Notes: a model not told the origin generated them from the letters alone. Numbered from the stretch's first letter, positions 1-6,735 are shown. The stretch: DNA of 36,877 bases from an uncultured Eubacteriales bacterium (GCA_910580045.1 CAJTXF010000019.1:1-36877); one strand, 5' to 3'. Made by a program: numbers and translations.

Positions 1-8
1 CTCGGTCG

Positions 9-52
9 GTTCGCAGCTTATGTGCCACTGGCACACGCTCACCCCCTGGACC
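9..52. repeat. Dispersed intergenic repeat, copy 1
   Basis: About 44 bases here match 31014-31062 with few differences. The core at 22-52 is nearly identical to 31032-31062 and contains the short palindrome GTGCCACTGGCAC followed by CACCCCCTGGACC. Neither copy lies in a credible gene. It looks like a fragment of a GC-rich repeat common to this genome; its function is unknown. Confidence 0.6.
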
Positions 53-117
53 GCGAACTTGGCTTTCCGGAACGTCTCGTTTTTGGATTGCGGGACTGCC
101 TCCCCCGGAACGTTCTT

Positions 118-146
118 ATTATACCACGCCCTTGGGCATTTGAACA
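118..146 (-). promoter_or_regulatory. Leftward extended -10 promoter candidate
   Basis: On the minus strand a perfect TATAAT (118-123) is preceded by TGG, giving an extended -10 element. A weak -35 (TGTTCA, 141-146) lies 17 bases upstream. It points out of the left edge of the window, so its gene is not visible. Called by consensus only. Confidence 0.4.
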
Positions 147-165
147 CCCCTTTTTCATTCTATCC

Positions 166-1536
166 TCAGCCTTTGCCTAAACTCTGTATCTCCTTCTTAT
201 AAAGCCGCAGATAAAACATCACGCTGGCTGCCAGGGAAACACATTCCGCAATGGGATAGGCCCACCAAACCGCGTTTACCTGCCCTGCTATCCGGGCCAG
301 TAGCCATGCCGCCGGAACCAGAATCACCAGCTGCCGCATCAGGGAGACCGCCAGGCTGTATGTCCCCTTGCCCACCGCTTGGAACAGGGTGGAGGACACG
401 ATTCCCAGGGCCGCGAAAATAAAGCAGCTGCAGATAATCCGCAGGGCGGGTATCCCAATGGACAGCAGCTCCTCTGAGGCGTTGAAAATGCTCAGCAGGG
501 GCTGGGGGGCCAGCAAGAACAGCAGCATCCCGGCAGTCATGATGACAAGGGCAATGGCGCAGCCATTATACAGGGCGGAGAGCAGGCGCTTTTTGTTCTT
601 GGCCCCATAGTTGAAGCCCATAATGGGCAGAAGCCCCTGGGTCAGGCCGAACACGGGCATGAACACAAAGGACTGCAGCTTGAAGTACAGGCCGAACACT
701 GTGTACGCCGCTGTGGAGAAGCCGGAGAGGATGCCGTTCATGGCCATGCTCATCACTGTGCCAATGGCCTGCATTACAATGGCGGGCAGGCCCACGGCGT
801 AAATGTTCTTCACAGTCCCCCAATGGGGGCGGAAGCCCTTGAAGGAGATGTGGATGGCGTGGGGGCGGATAATCAGAATCACCACGCTGAAAATCATGGA
901 GATAATCTGCCCGGCCACTGTGGCCACTGCCGCGCCGGTCACGCCCATAGCGGGCAGGCCGAACATGCCGAAGATGAACACTGGGTCCAGCAGGATGTTG
1001 GCCACCGCGCCCACCAGCTGGAAGACCATGGGCCAGAACATGTTGCCCGTGGCCTGGAGAATCTTCTCAATCATCACCACCACAAAGCTGCCAAAGGAAA
1101 AGATGCAGCAGACGGAGATGTACTGGTCGCCCATATGGACAATCTCCCCGTCAGACTCGAACATCTGGAAGAAGGGGGTGGTGAAAAAGGCCCCGTACAC
1201 CGCAAAGGCCAGGGATGTGGCAATGCCCAGCAGAATCCCGTGGACAGCCGCGGAGTTGGCCTCGTCCTTTCTGCCCTGGCCCAGCCGCCGGGAAATCAGG
1301 GACGTGACGCCCACCGCTGTGCCCACCCCAAAGGCAATCTGCAGGTTTTGGATGGGGAAAGCCAGGGACACCGCGGCCAGGGCCTTTTCGCTGACCTGGG
1401 CCACAAAGTAGCTGTCCACCACATTGTACAGGGCCTGCACCAGCATGGAGAACATGGCCGGCAGAGCCATGGAGAGAATCAGCGGCAGCATTTTTGCCGT
1501 GCCCATTCGATTTTGGGCCTGTGGATTTGAGCTCAT
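166..1536 (-). CDS. MATE family multidrug/metabolite exporter
   Basis: A 456-residue, strongly hydrophobic protein with about 12 membrane segments, the usual size for MATE exporters. The N-terminal part reads PAMFSMLVQALYNVVDSYFV in the usual first-helix layout, and the second half repeats the fold, as expected for two six-helix lobes. MATE proteins export cationic drugs or metabolites in exchange for Na+ or H+ across the cytoplasmic membrane; the substrate cannot be read from sequence. The frame is open back to 1575, but the ATG at 1536 is preferred because AAAAGGAAG lies about 10 bases upstream, whereas the longer start has no such site. It is transcribed alone, divergently from the recombinase gene. 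The family is clear, the substrate unknown. Confidence 0.9.
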   Translation of the reverse strand: MSSNPQAQNRMGTAKMLPLILSMALPAMFSMLVQALYNVVDSYFVAQVSEKALAAVSLAFPIQNLQIAFGVGTAVGVTSLISRRLGQGRKDEANSAAVHGILLGIATSLAFAVYGAFFTTPFFQMFESDGEIVHMGDQYISVCCIFSFGSFVVVMIEKILQATGNMFWPMVFQLVGAVANILLDPVFIFGMFGLPAMGVTGAAVATVAGQIISMIFSVVILIIRPHAIHISFKGFRPHWGTVKNIYAVGLPAIVMQAIGTVMSMAMNGILSGFSTAAYTVFGLYFKLQSFVFMPVFGLTQGLLPIMGFNYGAKNKKRLLSALYNGCAIALVIMTAGMLLFLLAPQPLLSIFNASEELLSIGIPALRIICSCFIFAALGIVSSTLFQAVGKGTYSLAVSLMRQLVILVPAAWLLARIAGQVNAVWWAYPIAECVSLAASVMFYLRLYKKEIQSLGKG

Positions 1537-1574
1537 CTCAAAACACTTCCTTTTCAATGAATTTCCAAACCCCA

Positions 1575-1603
1575 ATTATAGCAAAAAATCGGGAAAAATG
1601 GAA
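1575..1603 (-). promoter_or_regulatory. Promoter candidate for the MATE gene
   Basis: Minus-strand TATAAT (1575-1580) preceded by TGC gives an extended -10. The -35 position (TTCCAT, 1598-1603) is weak. It sits 39 bases upstream of the preferred MATE start, which fits a short leader. Confidence 0.5.
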
Positions 1604-1787
1604 GCCTGATTTCCCTTTTGGAAAAACCTTGTGGAAAATGCCCCCGGCGGCTGGCCACCCAAAGGGGAAGCGGGCAAAACGCGCAGGGGAGCCCTTGGGT
1701 GACAAGCGGAAAGCCAGTGGCCTTCCAGAGGAAAACATTGTAAAATAGAAAAAACCGCGCCAGCGCGGAAAGCAGAGAAAAGGGGAG

Positions 1788-2405
1788 ATGAGTTTGAGCA
1801 GCTACGCGTATCTGCGTGTATCCAGCGTGGACCAGAGCGAGGACCGGCAGCTGATGGCCCTGGGCGAAAAGGGGGTCCCGAAAGAAAACATCTATACTGA
1901 CAAGCAGTCCGGCAAGGACTTTGAGCGGCCCCAGTACCAGCGGCTGCTGCGCAGGCTGCGGCCCGGGGACTTGCTGTACATACTCAGCATTGACAGGCTG
2001 GGCAGGAATTATAAGGAAATCCAGCGCCAGTGGCAGCTGCTGACCAAAGAGAAGCGCATAGACATCTGTGTGCTGGACATGCCCCTGCTGGACACCCGGC
2101 AGGGCAAGGATTTGATGGGCACCTTTATCGCGGATTTGGTGCTGCAGATTCTCTCTTTTGTGGCAGAGAACGAGCGGGCCAATATCCGCAAGCGGCAGAA
2201 GCAGGGCATTGCCGCGGCCCAGGCCCGGGGCGTGCGCTTTGGGCGGCCGGCCCGCCCCCTGCCGGAAAACTACGCCAAGGCATACTGCCTGTGGAAAAGC
2301 GGCAAGCTCAGCGGCGTGGCCGCGGCCCGGCTGTGCGGGATGCCCCTGTCCAGCTTCCGGTACCGGGCGGCGGGATATGAAAGGGGGGCAAAAGAGCAGG
2401 ACTGA
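1788..2405 (+). CDS. Hin/resolvase-type serine recombinase
   Basis: A 205-residue small serine recombinase. The N-terminal catalytic domain carries YLRVSS, with Arg10 and the likely nucleophile Ser12, then the conserved DRLGRN segment and a long helix. A GRP motif follows (minor-groove contact in Hin), then a helix-turn-helix (about residues 165-200). Size and order match DNA invertases such as Hin (190 residues), not the large recombinases of mobile elements. The ATG at 1788 lies almost directly behind AAAAGGGGAG; a TTG two codons later (1794) has better spacing and may be the true start. Two inverted 26-bp palindromes lie just downstream (2424-2449, 2562-2587). I infer that the enzyme inverts the segment between them. 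A resolvase acting on distant sites is the alternative. Confidence 0.88.
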   Translation: MSLSSYAYLRVSSVDQSEDRQLMALGEKGVPKENIYTDKQSGKDFERPQYQRLLRRLRPGDLLYILSIDRLGRNYKEIQRQWQLLTKEKRIDICVLDMPLLDTRQGKDLMGTFIADLVLQILSFVAENERANIRKRQKQGIAAAQARGVRFGRPARPLPENYAKAYCLWKSGKLSGVAAARLCGMPLSSFRYRAAGYERGAKEQD

Positions 2406-2423
2406 GGGGCAGGATTGGTGGAC

Positions 2424-2449
2424 CGGCGAAAAAGTATACTTTTTTGCAA
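2424..2449 (-). repeat. Recombination-like palindrome, site A
   Basis: A 26-bp site centred on GTATAC (2434-2439) with A5/T6 flanks and GC ends. Positions 2426-2447 are self-complementary with one mismatch. Read on the minus strand it matches site B over GTTGCAAAAAAGTATAC, so A and B are inverted copies. Length and central AT dinucleotide resemble the 26-bp crossover sites of serine invertases (hix, gix). It starts 18 bases after the recombinase stop codon. A regulator binding site is the alternative reading. Confidence 0.7.
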
Positions 2450-2574
2450 CCAACGGGCACCGGCACTCTTCCTCTCAATATTACCACACATTTCCTGAAT
2501 AAGCAATACATCCCAAGAATAAATACCGTGATTTTGTTAGAAATTTTTCGACAAATTCCTGTTGCAAAAAAGTA
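2437..2574. other. Putative invertible DNA segment
   Basis: The stretch between the centres of sites A and B is 138 bp. Its inner part (about 2470-2560) is clearly AT-rich within GC-rich surroundings and has no ORF. It holds a promoter-like element facing left in this assembly. Length is close to known promoter switches in Firmicutes. Inversion is inferred from site symmetry, orientation and the adjacent recombinase; no inverted reads were seen. Confidence 0.55.
2478..2506 (-). promoter_or_regulatory. Promoter candidate inside the invertible segment
   Basis: Minus strand: TTGCTT (2501-2506), 17-base spacer, TAATAT (2478-2483) preceded by TGG (extended -10). In this assembly it reads away from the surface-protein gene, towards and antisense to the recombinase. 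After inversion it would lie at about 2505-2533 and read rightward into the riboswitch leader. A weaker rightward alternative in the present orientation pairs TCGACA (2548-2553) with TATACC in site B at a 19-base spacing. Confidence 0.4.
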
Positions 2575-2587
2575 TACCTTTTTGCAA
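2562..2587 (+). repeat. Recombination-like palindrome, site B
   Basis: A 26-bp palindrome with a single mismatch across both arms (TTGCAAAAAA on the left, TTTTTGCAA on the right) around GTATAC (2572-2577). Orientation is opposite to site A. I found no third copy in the window, which ties the pair to this locus. Confidence 0.72.
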
Positions 2588-2741
2588 GGGCCGGGCAGTC
2601 TGCCGCCGGAAGGGGCCAGCGAAGGGCCTGCCGTCTTTTCCGGTTGGCTGAGGGGTATTTTTTCAGGAGGGGAGGGGGAAAGAGGAGATGAAACTGGGGG
2701 GTGTGCTGCCATAAGCGCCGCCCGGGCCCGCGCCGGGACCC

Positions 2742-2840
2742 GGGCGAACACAGGCGAATGGGCAAACCATCGGAAACGGTGGGACTGCAAAGCTAGGGGG
2801 CTAAGGCGCTGATTGGCGCTATGCCAGCCCGGCTGCTGGT
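2742..2840 (+). ncRNA. Cyclic-di-GMP-I (GEMM-I) riboswitch aptamer 1
   Basis: The conserved class-I landmarks appear in order. GGCAAACC is at 2761-2768. A GAAA tetraloop (2773-2776) closes P2. GGGACTGCAAAGC (2781-2793) holds the ligand-stacking A region. The tetraloop receptor is split as GCTAAG (2800-2805) and TATGC (2820-2824). The aptamer ends with AGCCCGGCTGC. P3 pairs GGCGC with GCGCT around the loop TGATTG. A GC-rich hairpin (2840-2862) follows and may be part of an expression platform. It senses c-di-GMP in the 5' leader of the surface-protein gene. Boundaries are approximate. Confidence 0.82.
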
Positions 2841-2888
2841 GCGGGCCCTTTCGGGGGGCCCGCCGGAGGCGGCGAAGCCTGCGCTTCG

Positions 2889-2990
2889 CCAACGTAATGT
2901 GGTAAACCGGTCGAAAGGCCGGGGCACAAAGCAAGGGGCCTACGGTGGTTTCCTGAAAAGAGGGAGCTGCTATGGCAGCCCAGCCGCCGG
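2889..2990 (+). ncRNA. Cyclic-di-GMP-I (GEMM-I) riboswitch aptamer 2
   Basis: A second aptamer in tandem. GGTAAACC is at 2901-2908 and CGAAAG (2912-2917) caps P2. GGGGCACAAAGC covers about 2921-2932. The receptor halves are CCTACGG (2939-2945) and TATGG (2971-2975), and GCAGCCCAGCCGCC is the 3' strand. P3 is supported by GTTTCCT pairing with AGGGAGC. It ends about 45 bases before the start codon. A small stem, CTTTGC (2994-2999) with GCAAAG (3013-3018), touches the AGAGAGG ribosome site, so control of translation is possible. Whether c-di-GMP turns the gene on or off is not readable. Confidence 0.82.
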
Positions 2991-3033
2991 AGCCTTTGCG
3001 TCCGATAAAACCAGCAAAGAGAGGATTTTTAGT

Positions 3034-4839
3034 ATGAAAAAGCACGAAAACAAGTTCTCCAAGCGAGCGTTCGCGATTCTTCTGGCCCTGGCGCTCTGCA
3101 TGGGGATGCTGCCCTTTACGGCGGTGGCAATCGACTTCAATAACGATTGTCCTCTTCTTTCTTGTGTAGGCAAGGGGCATAAACTAGTTGATGTACCTGA
3201 ACTTTCCCCAACTTGTCAATCTGAAGGAGTAAAAGGACATCGAACTTGTCCTGAATGTGGTGCTAATTTCCATAGGAATACTGTGGGAGCGCCCAATCAT
3301 TATACCGGCAAAGTGGACCGTATCTCCAAACTTGACCACTCCTACACCGGTGCATGGGTTGAGGTCGAAGGCGGCCACGCCCAACTGTGTGTGAATGGCT
3401 GCAATCAGCCTGGCCCTGTTGTTGAGCACACCTGGAATGATGGCGTTATCACCACCCCTGCCACCTGCCAGACAGAGGGCGTAAAGACCTTTACCTGCAC
3501 AGTTTGTTCCGCCACAAAGACAGAGGTGATTCCTGTTGACTCCACCGCCCACAATTTTGGCGGGGAGTTTGTAGAGGCAGGAACAGGCCATGCGCATATG
3601 TGCCAGAATGAGGGCTGCAAGGCGCATGACACAGTCCAGATGCACCAACTTACAACAACCACCCCCCCTGTTGCTTGCGGCGATGCTGGCTCTGTTGTGA
3701 CGAAGTGCGAGGTTTGCTCCTATACCAGCACCAAGGTTCTGGAAGCATTGAAGCATGATTGGAGCATCGTTGAGACCACCCCCGCCACCTGCACAAAGGA
3801 CGGCTTTACAGTAAACCATTGTGCCCGTTGCGGTCTGCCACAGGAAACGTCCCGTAAGGTGCTTAAAGCTACTGGCCACCAGTTTAGCGCCTGGACTCTT
3901 GACATTGCGGGTTATGTGACCCATTCCCGCGCCTGCACAGTCTGCGGCGAGAAGGAGACTGCTCCCCACATCTTTGGTGAGTGGGTTTCTGACGATGAGA
4001 ACAAAACAAAAACCCAGACATGTAAGACCTGTGGGTACAGTGTGACAGAATCCATCCCCACAGGGTGCAAGCATCCTGCCACTGAGCGGACAACGGAGGA
4101 GAAAGCCCCCACCTGCACAGAGAATGGGTACAAGACTGTCACCTGCACGAAGTGTGATACTGTAATTGAGCACACTGATAGTCCCGCCTCTGGCCACAGC
4201 TTTGGCGAGTGGGTACAGGTCAGCGATATTCTGCGGACACGCACCTGCACAGTCTGTGACTTTGTGGAGGAGGAAAGACTTCCCGGCCCCGAGCTGCCCC
4301 CGGTGATTGTTATCCCGCCCGTGGAGCCTGTCGACCCGGTAGACCCTGTCGACCCTGTCGACCCGGATGACGGCGACGGCGATGTGGATATCGACGACCC
4401 CGACGTGCCTCTGGGCCCCGACCCGGATGACGGCGACGGCGACGTGGATATTGACGACCCCGATGTGCCTCTGGGCCCCGGCCCGGATGACGGCGACGGC
4501 GACGTGGATATTGACGACCCCGATGTGCCCCTGGGCCCCGGCCCGGATGACGGCGACGTTGACATCGATGACCCCGACGTGCCCCTGGGCCCTGGCCCCG
4601 GCGGCGACGAGGACGGCGATGACACCAGCGGCCAGCAGCCCGGCGGCTCTGACAACAAGCCCCAGAACCCTGGCAACAGCGGCAATGGCGGCGAGGACGA
4701 GATTGAAGACGAGCCAGTGCCCCTGGCCGCAACCCCCAAGACCGGCGACAACCAGGGTATGCTCTGGGTTCTGTTCCTGGTCTCCGGCGCGGCCCTGACC
4801 GGCCTGGTGTTTGCCGAGAAAAAGCGGGGAGAGCAGTAA
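3034..4839 (+). CDS. Wall-anchored CxxC-repeat surface protein
   Basis: A 601-residue exported protein. A signal peptide (basic start, hydrophobic core FAILLALALCMGML, cleavage near AVA) leads into a region of about 380 residues. This region has repeated CxxC modules of the type TPATC...G..T..C..C, often followed by GHxFGEW, a pattern of clostridial surface proteins. Next come PVDPVDPVDP and an Asp-rich repeat stalk. The C-terminus has the sorting signal TPKTG (about residues 567-571), a hydrophobic segment and the basic tail EKKRGEQ, so sortase anchoring is expected. The frame is open from 2821, but that part lies in the riboswitches; ATG 3034 has AGAGAGG nine bases upstream. Paired cysteines suggest metal binding or disulfides. 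An adhesin or matrix role is inferred from c-di-GMP control. Confidence 0.87.
   Translation: MKKHENKFSKRAFAILLALALCMGMLPFTAVAIDFNNDCPLLSCVGKGHKLVDVPELSPTCQSEGVKGHRTCPECGANFHRNTVGAPNHYTGKVDRISKLDHSYTGAWVEVEGGHAQLCVNGCNQPGPVVEHTWNDGVITTPATCQTEGVKTFTCTVCSATKTEVIPVDSTAHNFGGEFVEAGTGHAHMCQNEGCKAHDTVQMHQLTTTTPPVACGDAGSVVTKCEVCSYTSTKVLEALKHDWSIVETTPATCTKDGFTVNHCARCGLPQETSRKVLKATGHQFSAWTLDIAGYVTHSRACTVCGEKETAPHIFGEWVSDDENKTKTQTCKTCGYSVTESIPTGCKHPATERTTEEKAPTCTENGYKTVTCTKCDTVIEHTDSPASGHSFGEWVQVSDILRTRTCTVCDFVEEERLPGPELPPVIVIPPVEPVDPVDPVDPVDPDDGDGDVDIDDPDVPLGPDPDDGDGDVDIDDPDVPLGPGPDDGDGDVDIDDPDVPLGPGPDDGDVDIDDPDVPLGPGPGGDEDGDDTSGQQPGGSDNKPQNPGNSGNGGEDEIEDEPVPLAATPKTGDNQGMLWVLFLVSGAALTGLVFAEKKRGEQ
4360..4593 (+). 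repeat. 60-bp in-frame tandem repeat (Asp-rich stalk)
   Basis: Three 60-bp units and one 54-bp unit encode DPDDGDGDVDID-DPDVPLGP repeats in the surface protein. The units are nearly identical at DNA level, so copy number can change by slippage or recombination. The DxDxD pattern suggests calcium binding, which is inference. Confidence 0.92.
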
Positions 4840-4877
4840 TTTTTTCCCTGCCCCATAGCAAGAACTAGCTGAAAAAG

Positions 4878-4905
4878 GCCGGGACCCTGCCAGGGTCCCG
4901 GCTTT
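4878..4905 (+). terminator. Terminator of the surface-protein gene
   Basis: A perfect 11-bp stem, GCCGGGACCCT (4878-4888) with AGGGTCCCGGC (4892-4902), loop GCC, then TTT. The short T run makes it moderate in strength. Confidence 0.75.
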
Positions 4906-5025
4906 CGCGTGGGGAAAATCCCACACAATCCGGGGCTGGTTTTCCCCGTTTTTTGGCGGGTGAGGCCGGGCCGGTGGGGGTTTGCGGCGGTTTGACAAAA
5001 AAATCCAAAATTTTGAAAAAACCTA

Positions 5026-5054
5026 TTGACAAACCCAGCGCCTTGTGATATCAT
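5026..5054 (+). promoter_or_regulatory. Strong sigma-A promoter of the unassigned RNA
   Basis: Consensus TTGACA (5026-5031), 17-base spacer, TATCAT (5049-5054). The expected transcription start is near 5061. No credible ORF follows, only structured sequence up to the terminator at 5557-5591. Confidence 0.8.
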
Positions 5055-5060
5055 ATAGCC

Positions 5061-5591
5061 AGAACAAAGGAAGACGTTCTAAGAAGTCTCAAAAGAGCCG
5101 TGAAAGCCGGAAGTAGATGGCGCGGAAGCCGCCAATACGAAAACGGCGGGGAGAAGCTGTAAAAAGGCTGCGGGGCCGGAAAACGGACAGGCCAGCGGCA
5201 AAAGAGAAGCGGTACTTTTAATCCTGGACGGAAAGGCGGAGGAGTCCAATGGACAGCAGCATCGAACAGCACCAGACCGGCGGGCTTCGGCCCGCAAAAT
5301 AAATATAGATGAAGGGAAAAACATCCACAGAAAGGCGGGTTGCGAAACTGAAAGAAAATTTCAGAAACAGCAAGCCAACCAGGTATAGGACCGTTTGAAC
5401 GCCGCTATAAGTCGCTTAATAAAGTGTATTCCAGGTGGAACGAAAACAAACAGCGGGACAGGACGAACGGCACAGAAATGCCAGAGAAGGAGTTACCGCC
5501 AATGGGCTGTAAAATAGTTCGCGTGGTCACGCAAGAGTGAACTTCATCGGTAATAGAGAGCTTTCGGGAGAATGCCCGAAAGCTCTTTTTT
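5061..5591 (+). ncRNA. Large structured non-coding RNA, family not recognised
   Basis: About 530 nt between a consensus promoter and a perfect terminator, with no plausible coding frame. The sequence is purine-rich and full of short stems with GAAA/GAAAA-like loops. Examples are TGGCG with CGCCA (around 5118-5135), a GCGGGC-TTCG-GCCCGC hairpin (around 5280-5297), CTGAAA-GAAAA-TTTCAG (around 5347-5364) and GCGT-GGTC-ACGC (5521-5532). I looked for RNase P, tmRNA, SRP and group II intron domain V landmarks and saw none. Size and style resemble large ornate bacterial RNAs such as OLE, ROOL or GOLLD, but I cannot match it to any of them. It is separated from the surface-protein gene by a terminator, so it is its own transcript. 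Confidence 0.72.
5557..5591 (+). terminator. Terminator of the structured RNA
   Basis: A perfect 12-bp stem, AGAGCTTTCGGG (5557-5568) with CCCGAAAGCTCT (5575-5586), loop AGAATG, followed by a run of six Ts. A textbook intrinsic terminator that fixes the 3' end of the RNA. Confidence 0.93.
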
Positions 5592-5606
5592 CTGTTTATC
5601 TGAGAA

Positions 5607-5653
5607 AACACCCCCAGCGCAGGCGGAACAGCAGGCTTGCGCTGGGGGGTGTT
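5607..5653. repeat. Long GC-rich inverted repeat
   Basis: ACACCCCCAGCGCA (5608-5621) pairs with TGCGCTGGGGGGTGT (5638-5652) with one bulged G; a 16-base inner part can pair slightly. It lies between the RNA terminator and the end of the MBL gene. It may act as a terminator on the minus strand or be a repeat remnant; no long T run follows. Confidence 0.5.
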
Positions 5654-5702
5654 GGTAAAATTGGAATTCTATCGAAGAAGTAAAATATTATTTCAAGGAT
5701 AC

Positions 5703-5731
5703 TTGCGGAATGTGGCGAAATATGTTATAAT
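5703..5731 (+). promoter_or_regulatory. Orphan rightward promoter, antisense to the MBL gene
   Basis: TTGCGG (5703-5708), 17-base spacer, perfect TATAAT (5726-5731) preceded by TGT (extended -10). No plus-strand gene follows; transcripts would run antisense into the hydrolase gene from its 3' end. The region is AT-rich, so a chance match is possible. Confidence 0.4.
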
Positions 5732-5789
5732 TATTTCAAGTAATAACTTTTTTTCCTCAGAGAAATGCGGCTGTACTCTGGGGCGCGCC

Positions 5790-6623
5790 CTAGAAATCTA
5801 TGGACATCCCGTCGTAAGAAACCTGGAAGCCCTTCTCTTCAGCAAGGGGGACCAGCTCGTCATACCCGGCCTGGCCGTTGTGGGAGAAGTGGTTCACCAC
5901 GTGAAGCGTCTTGCCGGTCACCCGGCCCATGCCGGCCAAGGCCTCCCGCAGCTGGATGTCCCCGTCCAGGCCCATGTGGCCCCGGTTGTTGGTGGTCAGC
6001 AGGCCGTTGGTGCAGTCGTAAGACACCAAATCGAAGTGCACGTCCGCTTTCTCCAGATAGTCCATGCTCTCTTGGGGGAGCAGGCCTGTGTCATGGGCAT
6101 AGAGCATGGCCTTGCCCTCCTTTTCCAGCATATAGACAAAGGAGTCCGGCGCGCCGTGGTCTGCCCGCAGGGGGGTAACCCGGAAGCCCTCCACTGTAAA
6201 GGGCTGGAACACTGTGACAAGGTGGAGCTCCAGGGCCCCGCGCTTCTCGATAGCGGCGATGTCCTCGCACTGGCGGCGAATCAGCTCCAAAGTGGGGGCC
6301 GAGCCGTACAGGTGGAAGGGCCGCTCCACCTTCCGGTGGGCCGCGCAGTCAGTCAGGCACCACAGGTCGCCGGGGTAGATGTGGTCGCTGTGGCAGTGGG
6401 TGATAAGGACAGAGTCTACCTCCCACAGCCGCAGGCCGTAGTTCAGCACATGCAGATAGGTGTCAGGGGGAAAGTCCAGCAGCAGCCGCCCCTCTACCAG
6501 GGCTTGGCTGCGGGTGCGGACGTTCCTGCCGCCCTTTTGGCGGGCAGCCTGGCAGACGGGGCACTCACAGAAGGGCGCGGGGACAGCCTCTGCAGCGGCA
6601 GTGCCAAAGTATTGCAGGTTCAT
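5790..6623 (-). CDS. PhnP-like metallo-beta-lactamase-fold hydrolase
   Basis: A 277-residue MBL-fold protein. It carries the metal motif THCHSDH, further His/Asp ligands (HDTG, VNHFSHNG) and an N-terminal cysteine cluster FCECPVC. PhnP-type phosphodiesterases use such a cluster for a structural zinc. PhnP cleaves cyclic ribose phosphates in phosphonate breakdown, but no phn genes are nearby, so the substrate is open. The frame extends to 6650, but the ATG at 6623 has GAGGAAAC close upstream. It lies downstream of, and in the same direction as, the Gfo/Idh/MocA gene, with about 130 bases between; that gap holds a repeat end. Family clear; reaction uncertain. Confidence 0.82.
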   Translation of the reverse strand: MNLQYFGTAAAEAVPAPFCECPVCQAARQKGGRNVRTRSQALVEGRLLLDFPPDTYLHVLNYGLRLWEVDSVLITHCHSDHIYPGDLWCLTDCAAHRKVERPFHLYGSAPTLELIRRQCEDIAAIEKRGALELHLVTVFQPFTVEGFRVTPLRADHGAPDSFVYMLEKEGKAMLYAHDTGLLPQESMDYLEKADVHFDLVSYDCTNGLLTTNNRGHMGLDGDIQLREALAGMGRVTGKTLHVVNHFSHNGQAGYDELVPLAEEKGFQVSYDGMSIDF

Positions 6624-6735
6624 ACAGTTTCCTCTTTTCTCGGAATACACCGGTGTATTTTATTTGGCGTTCCCTGTCTGGCAGGGAACGATGGTGCTTT
6701 GTTTTTGCGGTAAACGCACTAAAAAAATGCTGCTT

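Noticed and set aside
1788..2405. Recombinase as part of a transposon or prophage
   Set aside because: No transposase, terminal repeats, cargo or phage genes lie nearby; the local inverted sites fit an invertase better.
2821..3033. N-terminal extension of the surface protein frame
   Set aside because: It overlaps aptamer 2 and the inter-aptamer hairpins, lacks a ribosome site, and would bury the signal peptide.
4360..4593. CRISPR-like regular repeats
   Set aside because: Repeats are contiguous, in frame and coding, with no unique spacers.
5061..5591. RNase P RNA, tmRNA, SRP RNA or group II intron
   Set aside because: I found no GAGGAAAGTCC, no tRNA-like ends, no SRP GGAAGGAAGC-type loop, and GAGCCGTGAAA occurs near the 5' end, not in a 3' domain V setting.
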